A stretch of 64,000 bases of DNA. Origin: Sphaerisporangium aureirubrum. Its GTDB lineage: Bacteria > Actinomycetota > Actinomycetes > Streptosporangiales > Streptosporangiaceae. The notes under the pieces were generated by a model. That model made no database searches. It had not been told where the DNA came from and saw nothing but the letters and a program-made list of their open reading frames with translations. Where the stretch lies: assembly GCF_042658925.1 (NCBI RefSeq), contig NZ_JBHSRF010000007.1, positions 62,001 through 126,000 on the forward strand. The letters run 5' to 3'. Below, piece after piece: positions 50,393-58,224 of the stretch; within the stretch, counting starts at the first letter, position 1, and each line of letters opens with the position of its first letter. A program made the position numbers and the translations under genes.

Positions 50393-50576
50393 CCGGCTCC
50401 GGCTCTCCGCGTAGGAGGGCTTGGACGCTGCTCTCGCGGTACCGGCGGTGTCCGCCGGGGGTGCGAAGAGATGTGATGCGGCCGGCGGCGGCCCAGCGCG
50501 TGACGGTTTTGGGGTCGACGCGGAACAGCGTGGCGACCTCGCCGGAGGTGAGGAGACGTTCATCGGTCTGGTTCAT
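50385..50576 (-). CDS. BldC-like MerR-family DNA-binding protein
   Basis: 63 residues from ATG 50576 (ATGA). LLTSGEVATLFRVDPKTVTRWAAAGRITSLRTPGGHRRYRE is nearly the BldC consensus (EVAALFRVDPKTVTRWAKAGKLTSIRTLGGHRRYR). BldC binds DNA cooperatively as head-to-tail oligomers and holds back development in streptomycetes. A version in a mobile element may compete with host BldC or use its sites. Alternatively an excisionase-type protein of the same fold. Confidence 0.88.
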   Translation of the reverse strand: MNQTDERLLTSGEVATLFRVDPKTVTRWAAAGRITSLRTPGGHRRYRESSVQALLRGEPEPGA

Positions 50577-51031
50577 CGGGGGGTGCTTTCTGCGCGGGGG
50601 CGTCGGGATCGGGGCCAGTCGGCGGCCATGTTCAGGCCCTGCAGGTAGAGCAGGCGGTCGTGGTATTCGGTGGCGCGGTCGCGTTCGGGGCAGCGGCGGG
50701 GGCCGCATGGCGCGCCGGGGATCGGGAGGACCTCGGTCGGTATCTCGTCGGGGCTGGCCTGGAGACCGAGGACCGTGAGGGCTTCGCCGCGGCCGTAGGT
50801 GGTCAGGCGGTACAGCGTGCGCGAGGGGTCACCGGGCCGGGCCGGGGGTTGCTGGGTGGTAGTGAGCCACTCGCTGTTGTGGAGGTGGGTGAGCCAGCGG
50901 CGGATGCGGCGGAGCTTCACCTGGATGAGGCGCTGGAGGGTGGCCACGTCGACGGTGGTGCCGGCGAGCAGTACGAGGAGCAGAACGTCGAGGTGCCGGG
51001 TGGTGCCGTCGAGGCGTGGTCGGCGGATCAC
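50573..51031 (-). CDS. Winged-helix-like hypothetical protein
   Basis: 152 residues from GTG 51031 (GTGA). LLVLLAGTTVDVATLQRLIQ, RIRRWLTHLHNSEWLTT and TLYRLTTYGRGEAL fit a winged helix with wing and C helix; a Cys/Arg tail (CGPRRCPERDRATEYHDR) follows. Probable DNA binding. Confidence 0.65.
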   Translation of the reverse strand: MIRRPRLDGTTRHLDVLLLVLLAGTTVDVATLQRLIQVKLRRIRRWLTHLHNSEWLTTTQQPPARPGDPSRTLYRLTTYGRGEALTVLGLQASPDEIPTEVLPIPGAPCGPRRCPERDRATEYHDRLLYLQGLNMAADWPRSRRPRAESTPR

Positions 51032-51459
51032 AGGGCCTCACCGGCTTCGAGGGCTTCGGCCTTTTCACGTGCGAGCTGGGCGTACACGCTGGATCGGACC
51101 GGGATGGGCAGCGGGTGGGCGTCGAGGTAGCCGGCGAACTCGCGGAGCCCGGCGGCCTTGAGCTCGGCGCTGGCCTTGCGCTGCGCGGCCCGGATGATCT
51201 CGCTGTGGGCCTGGCGGCCGCGAGCGTCAGGATGGCCCTGTGCCCGGGTCTCGCCGACGCCGGGCACATCGACGACCGTGTAGCCGCCGAGGTCGCTGCG
51301 GGCCTGGCCGTCGGCGACCTCGTCGAGGGCGGCCCGGGTGGCGAGCGTGGTGAGGGTGGCGATCGCGCTGGGGTTGACCGGGGTGCCGTGGTAGTTCTCG
51401 GCGATGGCGCGTTCGACGGCGGCGTATACCCGGTCATCGAGGGTGGGTTCAGTGGACAT
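51028..51459 (-). CDS. Hypothetical protein
   Basis: 143 residues from ATG 51459. Helical, ADGQARSDLGGYTVVDVPGVGE then RAAQRKASAELKAAGLREFAGYLDAHPLP. Start lies 11 bases inside the ECF sigma gene. Unknown; possible partner of the sigma factor but without membrane or zinc anti-sigma motifs. Confidence 0.6.
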   Translation of the reverse strand: MSTEPTLDDRVYAAVERAIAENYHGTPVNPSAIATLTTLATRAALDEVADGQARSDLGGYTVVDVPGVGETRAQGHPDARGRQAHSEIIRAAQRKASAELKAAGLREFAGYLDAHPLPIPVRSSVYAQLAREKAEALEAGEAL

Positions 51460-51979
51460 GGGCGGCGACTTTCTTCAGCGCGCGGTGTTGCCTCAGGCGG
51501 GCCGCGCCGTGGGTGAGGCCTAGGACGTGGGCGGCTTCGACGCTCGACAGGGCGTGGAGGAAGCGGAGCCGCAGCAGTCGGTGGTCGACATCGGACAGCT
51601 GGGTTTGCATGGCGACCTGCGCCCGGGCGTACATGTCGCTCACCGCGGCGATGTCTGCGAGGTCTGGGGCGTCGTCGGCGAGCAGCCCGAAGTCCACCGA
51701 TTCCAGGGGGACGGTGGGGCGGAGCGCTCTCAGGGCGTTGACGCTCATGTTGACCGCGATGCGGGTGACCAGGGCGAGGAACGGGCGGTCCGGGCGCCAG
51801 CGGGGCAGGCACGTCCAGGTCGCGATGACGGTGTCCTGGACGACGTCCTCGACGAGGTAGGGGTGCCGGCGGAGGCGGCTGCGGATAATCGTGGTGGCGT
51901 GGGCCCGGGCATGGCGGAGCAGCTGCTCGACGGCGGCCGGGTTGGTGGGGTCGAGGGCGAGCTGGTCGAGGTCGGTCAT
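51449..51979 (-). CDS. ECF-type RNA polymerase sigma factor
   Basis: 176 residues from ATG 51979 (ATGA). Region 2: HPYLVEDVVQDTVIATWTCL and VTRIAVNMSVNALRAL; region 4: LSDVDHRLLRLRFLHALSSVEAAHVLGLTHGAARLRQHRAL with a helix-turn-helix. Regions 2 and 4 are about 50 residues apart, as in ECF factors. No adjacent anti-sigma gene, so it may act constitutively or be controlled at another level; it is first downstream of the RNA-repair genes in the same train and could feed back on the element. Confidence 0.88.
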   Translation of the reverse strand: MTDLDQLALDPTNPAAVEQLLRHARAHATTIIRSRLRRHPYLVEDVVQDTVIATWTCLPRWRPDRPFLALVTRIAVNMSVNALRALRPTVPLESVDFGLLADDAPDLADIAAVSDMYARAQVAMQTQLSDVDHRLLRLRFLHALSSVEAAHVLGLTHGAARLRQHRALKKVAAHVH

Positions 51980-52512
51980 GACACCCGCCCGTCGATGGCG
52001 TCGAGGGCGAGGGTGGCGAACTTCCCGAGGTGCGCCGGGTCCAGGTCAGGCCACGCCCGAATCCAGGCGTCGACGATGCGGTTGTGCTGAGCCTCGCGGG
52101 CTTGGTCGGGCAGGAGGTCGCGCAGGGCTTGAGTCCAGCTGATGAACCTGATGGCGTGGGCGTCGAGGTAGGCGTCCGCAGGGAGCTTGTGGTTGGTGAT
52201 GAGGATGCGTCGCTGGTCGCGCCAGGCGTGGCAGAGCCCGTGGCCGCCGCATTCCGCGCATGGGGTGGGGGTGATCCTGCCTTCGCAGGTGTCGCAGGTC
52301 TCGTCGAGGGTGACGTTCGCGCCGAGGTCGGTGAACCATTCGCGGGCCTGTTCGGGGTCGCGGCTGGTGAGGATGTACACCGCGTAGCGCTGCTGCAGGG
52401 CGCGCAGGCCGTCGAGGGCGCCGGGGGCGGGTGCGCCGAGGTTGCCGTCGCTGGTGACGGAGGCGATGCAGTCGAAGTCGATCGCGATGGTGTCGACCGG
52501 GCTGGAGGCCAT
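51976..52512 (-). CDS. HAD-family phosphatase with zinc insertion
   Basis: 178 residues from ATG 52512 (TGATG overlap). AIDFDCIASVTS is the HAD motif I (DxD), VYILTSRDPEQAREWF motif II and ILITNHKLPADAYLDAHAIRF the late segments. An insertion CDTCEGRITPTPCAECGGHGLC carries four Cys, a zinc knuckle. It lies next to the polynucleotide kinase gene, so a phosphatase acting on nucleotide or RNA ends is plausible, but not shown. Confidence 0.78.
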   Translation of the reverse strand: MASSPVDTIAIDFDCIASVTSDGNLGAPAPGALDGLRALQQRYAVYILTSRDPEQAREWFTDLGANVTLDETCDTCEGRITPTPCAECGGHGLCHAWRDQRRILITNHKLPADAYLDAHAIRFISWTQALRDLLPDQAREAQHNRIVDAWIRAWPDLDPAHLGKFATLALDAIDGRVS

Positions 52513-53414
52513 CAGAAGTCACCGTCCGCGACCTGCAGGACGGTGAGGCCGAGCGCCCGCCACATAGCCACGACGCGGCGCCGGTCTTCCAGGGCGCACA
52601 CGATGTCGTAGTGGTCGCGGACGTGGGCGTCGAACAGGTCGGCCTTGACCTGGTAGTCGGGGCGCTGATCGCCGGGTCTGCGCAGGTGCAGGCCCGAGAT
52701 TCGCACGGCGACGTGCTGGTGGAGCCACCGAAGGGTGGCGTCGCGGCAGCCCTCGGGGCGGCTGGAGACGAACAGGATCCGGTGCCCGGCGGCCGCCAGC
52801 GCGCAGACGACGGCGATGACGGCGCGGTTGGGGAGGTCCTCGCCGACGCGGTCCCAGTCGTATGGGCCGCGGTCGTCGCGCAGGGCGAGGGTGCCGTCGA
52901 TGTCGACGAGCACCGCGCGTGGCGCATCGGGCTCGGGTTCGTAAGGGCGCAGCGCGGTCGCGACCAGGCCCTCGGGCATGGGGAGCGGGAGGTCCCGGCC
53001 ATGCAGGTAGCGGGTGTGCATGCCGCGGATGACGTCCTCGCCGACCCGGGGATCCCGGGCGGCGTCGCGGTCGATGCAGACCTGCAGGGGGACGTTGGTG
53101 AAGTCCTGAAGGTGGACGCCTGCGCCTGCCGAGCGGGCGAGGTCGGCGAGGTGTCGCACGGTGTCGTCGGACAGATTGGTGTCATCCAGCACGACATCGC
53201 TGCCCGCCGTGAGCAGGGCGAGGATCTGGGCGTCGCGGACGGCTCTGACCCGGGGTTCGGTGACGCCGTCGATGTGGGCGCCGTTGTGGATGGCGGCGCG
53301 GATGTCGTCGCGGTTGACCCGGGCGCGTGCGCCGGGGGCGTCGGCGACCCAGGCACGGGCCCAGGTGGTCTTCCCGCTGGCGGGCAGGCCGCGGCAGATG
53401 ATGAAGGTGCTCAT
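52512..53414 (-). CDS. T4-type polynucleotide kinase / 3'-phosphatase
   Basis: 300 residues from ATG 53414 (ATGA overlap with the RNA ligase gene). Kinase domain first: P-loop GLPASGKTT (Lys15) and NRDDIR (Asp36, Arg39, as T4 Asp35/Arg38). HAD phosphatase second: LVDIDGTLAL (Asp171, Asp173, as T4 165/167) and LFVSSRPEGCR. This matches T4 Pnkp in length and order. It removes 2',3'-cyclic or 3' phosphates and adds 5' phosphate, making RNA ends ready for ligation. With Rnl1 it forms a complete tRNA-restoration pair. Confidence 0.95.
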   Translation of the reverse strand: MSTFIICRGLPASGKTTWARAWVADAPGARARVNRDDIRAAIHNGAHIDGVTEPRVRAVRDAQILALLTAGSDVVLDDTNLSDDTVRHLADLARSAGAGVHLQDFTNVPLQVCIDRDAARDPRVGEDVIRGMHTRYLHGRDLPLPMPEGLVATALRPYEPEPDAPRAVLVDIDGTLALRDDRGPYDWDRVGEDLPNRAVIAVVCALAAAGHRILFVSSRPEGCRDATLRWLHQHVAVRISGLHLRRPGDQRPDYQVKADLFDAHVRDHYDIVCALEDRRRVVAMWRALGLTVLQVADGDF

Positions 53415-55717
53415 ACGGCGGCCTCCGGCCGGGCCCATGGGGTCTCCACGCCGGGGTACAGGGCCTTCCAGACGTGGGTGGTGATGTCCTTGCCGGCGTA
53501 GAGCAGGAACAGCGCGCCGTAGTGCGGGTGGTCGCGCAGTTCGGCGACCATGCCTTTGCGGTCGTCGCCGTAGACGAAACGCGCCAGCTCGGCGAGGTCG
53601 CGGAGTTCGGCGGTGAGCCTGGCCGCTTCCTGGTGGAAGCCGTCGACCTTGGCCACCACCCAGGCATGGAACTCGTCGGGGAGGTCCTCCAGGAGCGTGC
53701 GCAGCCAGTCGGGGCCTATCTGCAGCACCCGGGCGCCGGTCGCCGGGTCCATGTCGAGGTAGGAGTTCCACCTCTTGGGGGTGGTGATGAAGTCCTTGCA
53801 GGCGTTGACCGCGCAGAACTCCCACAGTGCACGCGCGGTGAGCCGGCCGAGGACCGCGTGCAGATGGAGGTAGTCCTCCTGTTTGATCTTGACCATGTGG
53901 CCGGTGTCGAGCATGCGGACCACCAGGCCCTCGGCGCCGGGGCGTGGAGGCATCGCGAGCGCGTCCGCCAGGCTGCGCACGTTGAACACTGATGCCTGCG
54001 GCCCTGGCCAGCCCGACACCCAGTCGGGCCCTACGACGGTGCCGGTGGCGATGTCGACAGCGCCGAGCAGGAAGAGGTCGTCGGCGCCGCCGTAGTCGCA
54101 GACGATTCGGTTCTCCGGATAAATGATCTCGACGAGGACCGTCATCCCGTCTGGGGGCTCGAAGTCGCCGTACCGTTCCCGGAGCACCGTGGTGGCGTGG
54201 ATGGCCTGCTCGGAGGTGAACGAGCTGCGGGTGGCGACCGCGTAGCCGTCCGACGTCGGGTAGAGAATCCCGAGGCTGTTGTGGACGAGCACACCGCGCG
54301 CCAAGTAGTTGTGCGTCGTGGTTGTGATGTCATAGCCGGTCCGGCCGCTGGGGAAGTTCCGCTCAGTCGGCTCGACCGGCGAGACCGTGACAACCCGGGC
54401 CTCCTTCGGCACGACGATCTCGTGGCCGGGGGTGGGCTCGATGTACGGCAGTTCTCGGTACCGCTCGGGGAGTTTGTAGCGCATCGACGGATGGACATGC
54501 GGGGCGATGGCCTGCCACATGGCCCGGATCTGCTGACGGCGTCCGGAGTTGATGACGAGGGACCAACCCCGATCTCGTATGAGGTGGTAGCTGATGCCGT
54601 ACATCTCGCACAGGCGCTCGCCGAGACGGCGCACGTCCTCCTCCTGGAAGGAGTGCGTGGCGAAGGAGATGCGGTCGGCTTGCGCCTTGAATTGCTGGCG
54701 GTGGCCGTCGTCCATCAGCCACTTTGCGACCGCGTGATCGTCCATCCATGACAGATCGGCCGGGACGCGCTTGACGCCGTCTGGGTACCACTCGCGCCAC
54801 AGATCCCCCAGCCCCTCGTACTCGCGCGAGCCCGCCCAGAGCAGGCGACTTCCGTGGCCCGATCGGGTGTCGGAACGGCGGGCGCCACAGTCACCCAGAG
54901 ATTTGCGCAGCGATTCGACATACTCGGCCTGCTTCTCGCTGTGCACCTCCTGATACCTGGCCTGCCCGGGCTTCGAAGCTGAAGGCATGAGGCAGCCGTC
55001 GCCGAGGAGCGACGCGCGGGCCAACCGAAGTACCTCGTCACTTGGCCGCCACGTCTGCGTGATGACCGTGTCCCCCGGCTTGATCTCGCACGCCGGCCGG
55101 TACTCGCCGTTGACCATGACGTGGTGGTTGACCGTGACGCGTAGCCGGTTGGCGTGGCCAGCGGCGCCGGACGCACGGGAGACCCGGCAAGCTACCTCGA
55201 TATCGAGCCAGTGATCCTTGCGGCCGTTCTTGTGCCAATCGGTCACCGTGGCGGGGACGAGGTCGCCTTGCTCGTCCATCCCGACCAGCGTGACCGGCAG
55301 TCGTTTGTTCACGACCTCCTCGATCGTGATCGTCCCGCCGCCCCACAGATTGAGCGTGGTCCCGCGCGGGAAGCACCCGTCGAGTTTGTCGATGACCTCG
55401 GCCGGTGCGCTCAGGTCGAGCGTGCCGGCGTGCGACTCGAAGTGGTTGAAGAACTTCTGGTAGGGGCGGGCCACGATGATCCCGTGGTCGTCGACGACCA
55501 GGCCACGGCACAGCCTGGTGACGGCGGTCCAGGCCTGCCGGTAGATGGCCTGTTCGGTGTAGTTGTAGATCCGCAGTGGCTCGGTGGGGTGGCGCTTCTC
55601 GCTGATCAGGCCTTGGCGGAGGGTCTCGACGAGGTGGTCCAGGTCGAGCAGGTCCCCGATGTGCAGGTGCGGCTGCGGATCGAACATCAAGGGGGCGGCG
55701 TTGTCTTGGGTGGTCAT
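53411..55717 (-). CDS. T4 Rnl1-type RNA ligase interrupted by an intein
   Basis: 768-residue precursor from ATG 55717; the spliced ligase would be 402 residues. Ligase parts: residues 1-114 lead to the nucleotidyl-Lys motif KLDG (Lys111), joined after splicing to SLGILYP to give KLDGSLG (motif I); then VEIIYPENRIVCDYG (motif III), EGLVVRM (IV) and VKIK (V), and a helical C-terminal region like Rnl1's tRNA-specificity domain. Such ligases seal 5'-phosphate to 3'-OH RNA ends. ATGA overlap with the polynucleotide kinase gene shows they are made together. Without splicing, the active-site Lys motif is broken, so activity depends on the intein. Confidence 0.95.
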   Translation of the reverse strand: MTTQDNAAPLMFDPQPHLHIGDLLDLDHLVETLRQGLISEKRHPTEPLRIYNYTEQAIYRQAWTAVTRLCRGLVVDDHGIIVARPYQKFFNHFESHAGTLDLSAPAEVIDKLDGCFPRGTTLNLWGGGTITIEEVVNKRLPVTLVGMDEQGDLVPATVTDWHKNGRKDHWLDIEVACRVSRASGAAGHANRLRVTVNHHVMVNGEYRPACEIKPGDTVITQTWRPSDEVLRLARASLLGDGCLMPSASKPGQARYQEVHSEKQAEYVESLRKSLGDCGARRSDTRSGHGSRLLWAGSREYEGLGDLWREWYPDGVKRVPADLSWMDDHAVAKWLMDDGHRQQFKAQADRISFATHSFQEEDVRRLGERLCEMYGISYHLIRDRGWSLVINSGRRQQIRAMWQAIAPHVHPSMRYKLPERYRELPYIEPTPGHEIVVPKEARVVTVSPVEPTERNFPSGRTGYDITTTTHNYLARGVLVHNSLGILYPTSDGYAVATRSSFTSEQAIHATTVLRERYGDFEPPDGMTVLVEIIYPENRIVCDYGGADDLFLLGAVDIATGTVVGPDWVSGWPGPQASVFNVRSLADALAMPPRPGAEGLVVRMLDTGHMVKIKQEDYLHLHAVLGRLTARALWEFCAVNACKDFITTPKRWNSYLDMDPATGARVLQIGPDWLRTLLEDLPDEFHAWVVAKVDGFHQEAARLTAELRDLAELARFVYGDDRKGMVAELRDHPHYGALFLLYAGKDITTHVWKALYPGVETPWARPEAAV
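54278..55375 (-). mobile_element. Intein with LAGLIDADG homing endonuclease inside the RNA ligase
   Basis: Residues 115-480 of the precursor, 366 residues, from Cys115 (codon 55373-55375) to Asn480 (54278-54280) with Ser481 as +1 residue. Splicing blocks: N-terminal CFPRGTTLNL (block A), TVNHHVMV (block B), YDITTTTHNYLARGVLVHN (blocks F and G, ending His-Asn). LAGLIDADG-type endonuclease motifs: ASLLGDGCLMP and AVAKWLMDDGH, with both acidic residues present. Insertion directly behind Gly of the KLDG motif is a typical choice of inteins: the most conserved site of the host. Confidence 0.95.
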
Positions 55718-55757
55718 GTTGAGGCCCCTGATCGGTGAGGGGTCGACAAGGGGCGAT

Positions 55758-56036
55758 TCAGGCACGGGCGGTCTCCGGGGTGGTGATGCGGTTCTTGGCG
55801 GCTTGTACGGCTCGGCGGGCCTGGCGGAGCGCGGCGCGGTAGGAGTCGCGGTCCAGCTCGCGGCCTTTGTGGGCGTAGTGGACATTGCGGCGGAGCAGGG
55901 CGGGGAGCAGGGCCCAGTCGGGGCCGCACATGATGTGACCGGCTGGAATCTTGGTGGTGCAGCCGGGTGCGCCGCAGCGGCGGCGGGCCGGGCCCTTGGG
56001 CGCCGCCTTGACTGGGGTGGGGGTGGAGGTGGGCAC
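55758..56036 (-). CDS. Small Cys-box protein
   Basis: 92 residues from GTG 56036. CGAPGCTTKIPAGHIMCGPDWALLP then a helix ending in RQARRAVQAAK. Same domain as residues 1-60 of the 16.3-kb protein (C-x4-C, MC-x-PDWAL). Probably zinc binding. 40 bases separate it from the ligase start. Confidence 0.65.
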   Translation of the reverse strand: MPTSTPTPVKAAPKGPARRRCGAPGCTTKIPAGHIMCGPDWALLPALLRRNVHYAHKGRELDRDSYRAALRQARRAVQAAKNRITTPETARA

Positions 56037-56111
56037 GTCGGCTCCGGTGGATGTGGGGGCGCCGGGCCCCGCCCGATCAGCGAGGGCCCGGCGGAGATCA
56101 GCAGGGGTAGA

Positions 56112-57086
56112 TCAGTTCTTCGGCGTGACGTTGACGGCGCCACCGTCGGTGATGACCACCTGGACGCGGCCGTCCTTGATGGCCTCGCGCAGGACATACG
56201 CCTGTGCGCCGAGGAGCTTGACGAGCTTCTCCATCGACTGGAGTTCGGTGTCGACCTTGGTGTTGATCTGCTGCTGGGCGGCGTTTTGCAGCTTCGCGGC
56301 CTGCTCGGTGGCCATCGCGTCTACCAGGACCTGCGGCGGTACGGGCTTTTGAAGGGTGATCCCGATCTGCCCGCAGTCCTGCGGCTTCTCCGGGGCCTTC
56401 GAGGCCTTCATCTCCTCCGCCGTCTGCGGGCCCGCAGGGATGAAGTTCGGTGCGCAGAAGAACTGCCCGCCGCCGGCTTCGGTGATGAACTGGCCGGCGA
56501 GCTGCCCGACCCGCTGCTCCCACTGCTGCTTGGTCGCCGGGTCGTTGAACAGTTTCTTCCACTCGAATTCCTGGGACGCGGCGTCCATCGCACGGTCGAG
56601 CGGCTGCTTGAAGTACACGTTCAGCATCCGCACCCACCCGGTCTCGTCCGGGTGGTCGGAGTCCGCGGTGTCGGTCTCTGTGCCGTAGAAGAAGGCGCCG
56701 TACTTCAGGCCGATCCGCTCGTGGAACTGCTTCAGCACGCTGCACGTGGTGTTGAGAGCGAACGTCGAGAAACCGGGCACGGTGAGCTGGACGTTGTCCT
56801 TCGACACCACGGTCAGCGGCTTGGACTCAGCGCCGTCTCCGCCAGAGAAATCAAACGTCCGCTGCCCGGCGGGGTAGGTCCACGAGTTGTCGCTGGTGCT
56901 GACCCCAGCCCGCGAGGACGCGCCGACGCACTTGGAGAACGTCGTGGCGGAGCCGCGGGCCGCGGAGTAGACGATGGACACCTCGTCCGGCTCGGTGTTG
57001 ACGGACGCACCGGAGCACCCGGTGGCGCTTATGAGGACAATCGCCCCTAACGCGATCAGGAAGGCGATCTTGAGACGGCGGAACAT
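56112..57086 (-). CDS. SPFH (band 7)-like lipoprotein
   Basis: 324 residues from ATG 57086 (TGATG). Signal IAFLIALGAIVLISATGC ends in a lipobox-type SATGC; the mature protein would be lipid-anchored outside the cytoplasmic membrane. The C-terminal part LVDAMATEQAAKLQNAAQQQ ... is a long helix as in SPFH/band-7 proteins, and the central KDNVQLTVPGFSTFALNTTC is the SPFH beta core. SPFH proteins oligomerise into membrane microdomains. The role in an element (surface exclusion? superinfection control?) is open. Confidence 0.7.
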   Translation of the reverse strand: MFRRLKIAFLIALGAIVLISATGCSGASVNTEPDEVSIVYSAARGSATTFSKCVGASSRAGVSTSDNSWTYPAGQRTFDFSGGDGAESKPLTVVSKDNVQLTVPGFSTFALNTTCSVLKQFHERIGLKYGAFFYGTETDTADSDHPDETGWVRMLNVYFKQPLDRAMDAASQEFEWKKLFNDPATKQQWEQRVGQLAGQFITEAGGGQFFCAPNFIPAGPQTAEEMKASKAPEKPQDCGQIGITLQKPVPPQVLVDAMATEQAAKLQNAAQQQINTKVDTELQSMEKLVKLLGAQAYVLREAIKDGRVQVVITDGGAVNVTPKN

Positions 57087-57325
57087 CAGTTCTCCTTGTT
57101 GAGATGGGTGGTGATTTCGCCGACGAGCGCGATGGCTTCGGGATCGGCGGTGGCGGCGGCGATTTCCCGCTGCCGGGTGAGCAGGTCGTTGAGGAACCGC
57201 TTGTCGCGCTGGCGCTGCAGGCGGTCTTGGCGGGCGCGTTCGCGACGGGTGACGAGCCAGACGGTCACGATCACGCCGATCACGAGCGCGGCGGCCACCC
57301 CGATGGGGGCGATGGCTTTCCACAT
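57086..57325 (-). CDS. Small single-pass membrane protein
   Basis: 79 residues from ATG 57325. Membrane helix PIGVAAALVIGVIVTVWLV (residues 7-25) followed by a charged helical region (RRERARQDRLQRQRDK) that may be coiled coil. Upstream of and coupled to the SPFH-like gene by one base; a likely partner. Confidence 0.65.
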   Translation of the reverse strand: MWKAIAPIGVAAALVIGVIVTVWLVTRRERARQDRLQRQRDKRFLNDLLTRQREIAAATADPEAIALVGEITTHLNKEN

Positions 57326-57327
57326 GG

Positions 57328-57402
57328 TCAGCTCCAGAACAGAAGGAGAAGGGTCAGGGCGAACAGCAGGAGCGCGAGGGTCAGGGGCGGGTTGCGCTGC
57401 AC
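57328..57402 (-). CDS. Tiny membrane peptide
   Basis: 24 residues from GTG 57402 with AGGGTG upstream: VQRNPPLTLALLLFALTLLL plus FWS, a single membrane helix. It fits exactly between genes: 2 bases after the next gene's start and 4 after the previous stop. Small size makes it uncertain, but the spacing and hydrophobicity argue for a real gene. Confidence 0.45.
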   Translation of the reverse strand: MQRNPPLTLALLLFALTLLLLFWS

Positions 57403-57406
57403 GGCG

Positions 57407-57625
57407 TCACCCTGTTGGCCATGTGAGGAGAGCGGTGACCACGCCGGCGGCCACCACGGCGACGAGTCCCGCGAGGAGACGGGCTTCGAGTCGGCGGCCG
57501 CGAACCAGTTCTCCGCCGGGCGGCTGGTAGGGCCGGTCCCCCACCCGCCACAGCTGCGCGATGAGGACGACGGCGCCGACACACACGCCCAGCACGACGA
57601 TGACCTTGGCGAACACGCCACCCAT
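57407..57625 (-). CDS. Small two-pass membrane protein
   Basis: 72 residues from ATG 57625 (TGATG). Helices VFAKVIVVLGVCVGAVVLIAQ and LLAGLVAVVAAGVVTALLT separated by a Pro/Gly-rich loop. A longer reading frame on the same strand in another frame is a shadow. Confidence 0.65.
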   Translation of the reverse strand: MGGVFAKVIVVLGVCVGAVVLIAQLWRVGDRPYQPPGGELVRGRRLEARLLAGLVAVVAAGVVTALLTWPTG

Positions 57626-58224
57626 CAGGTCACCGCCCTACGCTCGGCGGGCTCAGGCTCAGGCCCGATCTCGTCGAGGGACGGCGGCTTGGGTTCTTCC
57701 AGGGTGTGGATCGGCATGAGCAGCGCGGTGGCGCGCTCCCGCTGGGCAGCGACCTCGCTGGACGCCCAGACCAGCGGCTTGCGGACTCCGCCGGCGAGTT
57801 GCCACAGCGGCCCGGAGGCTACCTGCGACCAGGCCTGGAACAACTTCTCATCGACCTCGAAGTAGTGGCCGTCGAGCCGGCGGATCAGCCGGTGATACAC
57901 GGTGGCGCTGAGCTGCCGCACCCACACCGACTCGGCGACCGGGACCCGGTCAGCCTGATCCAGGTGCGGAAGCATCACCCGACGGACGAAGTCCGGGTCG
58001 TACCGCGGGATCTCGACGGGCTGCAGTGCGCCGCGGGCAAGGATCTGGTGGGTGCCATCGCGGGGGTGACCGAGCCTTGCGTATATCGGGGTGGGCACGT
58101 GGACGCAGCCGTAGGGCCAGGCGGCGTAGTGGTGCTTCCCATCGTCGTGGGTGACGAAGGTGAGGGTCGCCGGGCCGGTGCCGGACACGGCACGGGCGAG
58201 GCTGTAGAGCTGGGCCGGGGTCAT
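57625..58224 (-). CDS. Hypothetical protein
   Basis: 199 residues from ATG 58224. Mixed alpha/beta, HDDGKHHYAAWPYGCVHVPTP strand-rich and an acidic tail. No domain named. Coupled by ATGA to the clamp-like gene. Confidence 0.6.
   Translation of the reverse strand: MTPAQLYSLARAVSGTGPATLTFVTHDDGKHHYAAWPYGCVHVPTPIYARLGHPRDGTHQILARGALQPVEIPRYDPDFVRRVMLPHLDQADRVPVAESVWVRQLSATVYHRLIRRLDGHYFEVDEKLFQAWSQVASGPLWQLAGGVRKPLVWASSEVAAQRERATALLMPIHTLEEPKPPSLDEIGPEPEPAERRAVT

Noticed and set aside
57328..57621. 97-residue leftward frame
   Set aside because: Most of it is Ser/Arg/Trp-rich and overlaps a better membrane protein gene; only the last 24 codons with a GTG start are retained.
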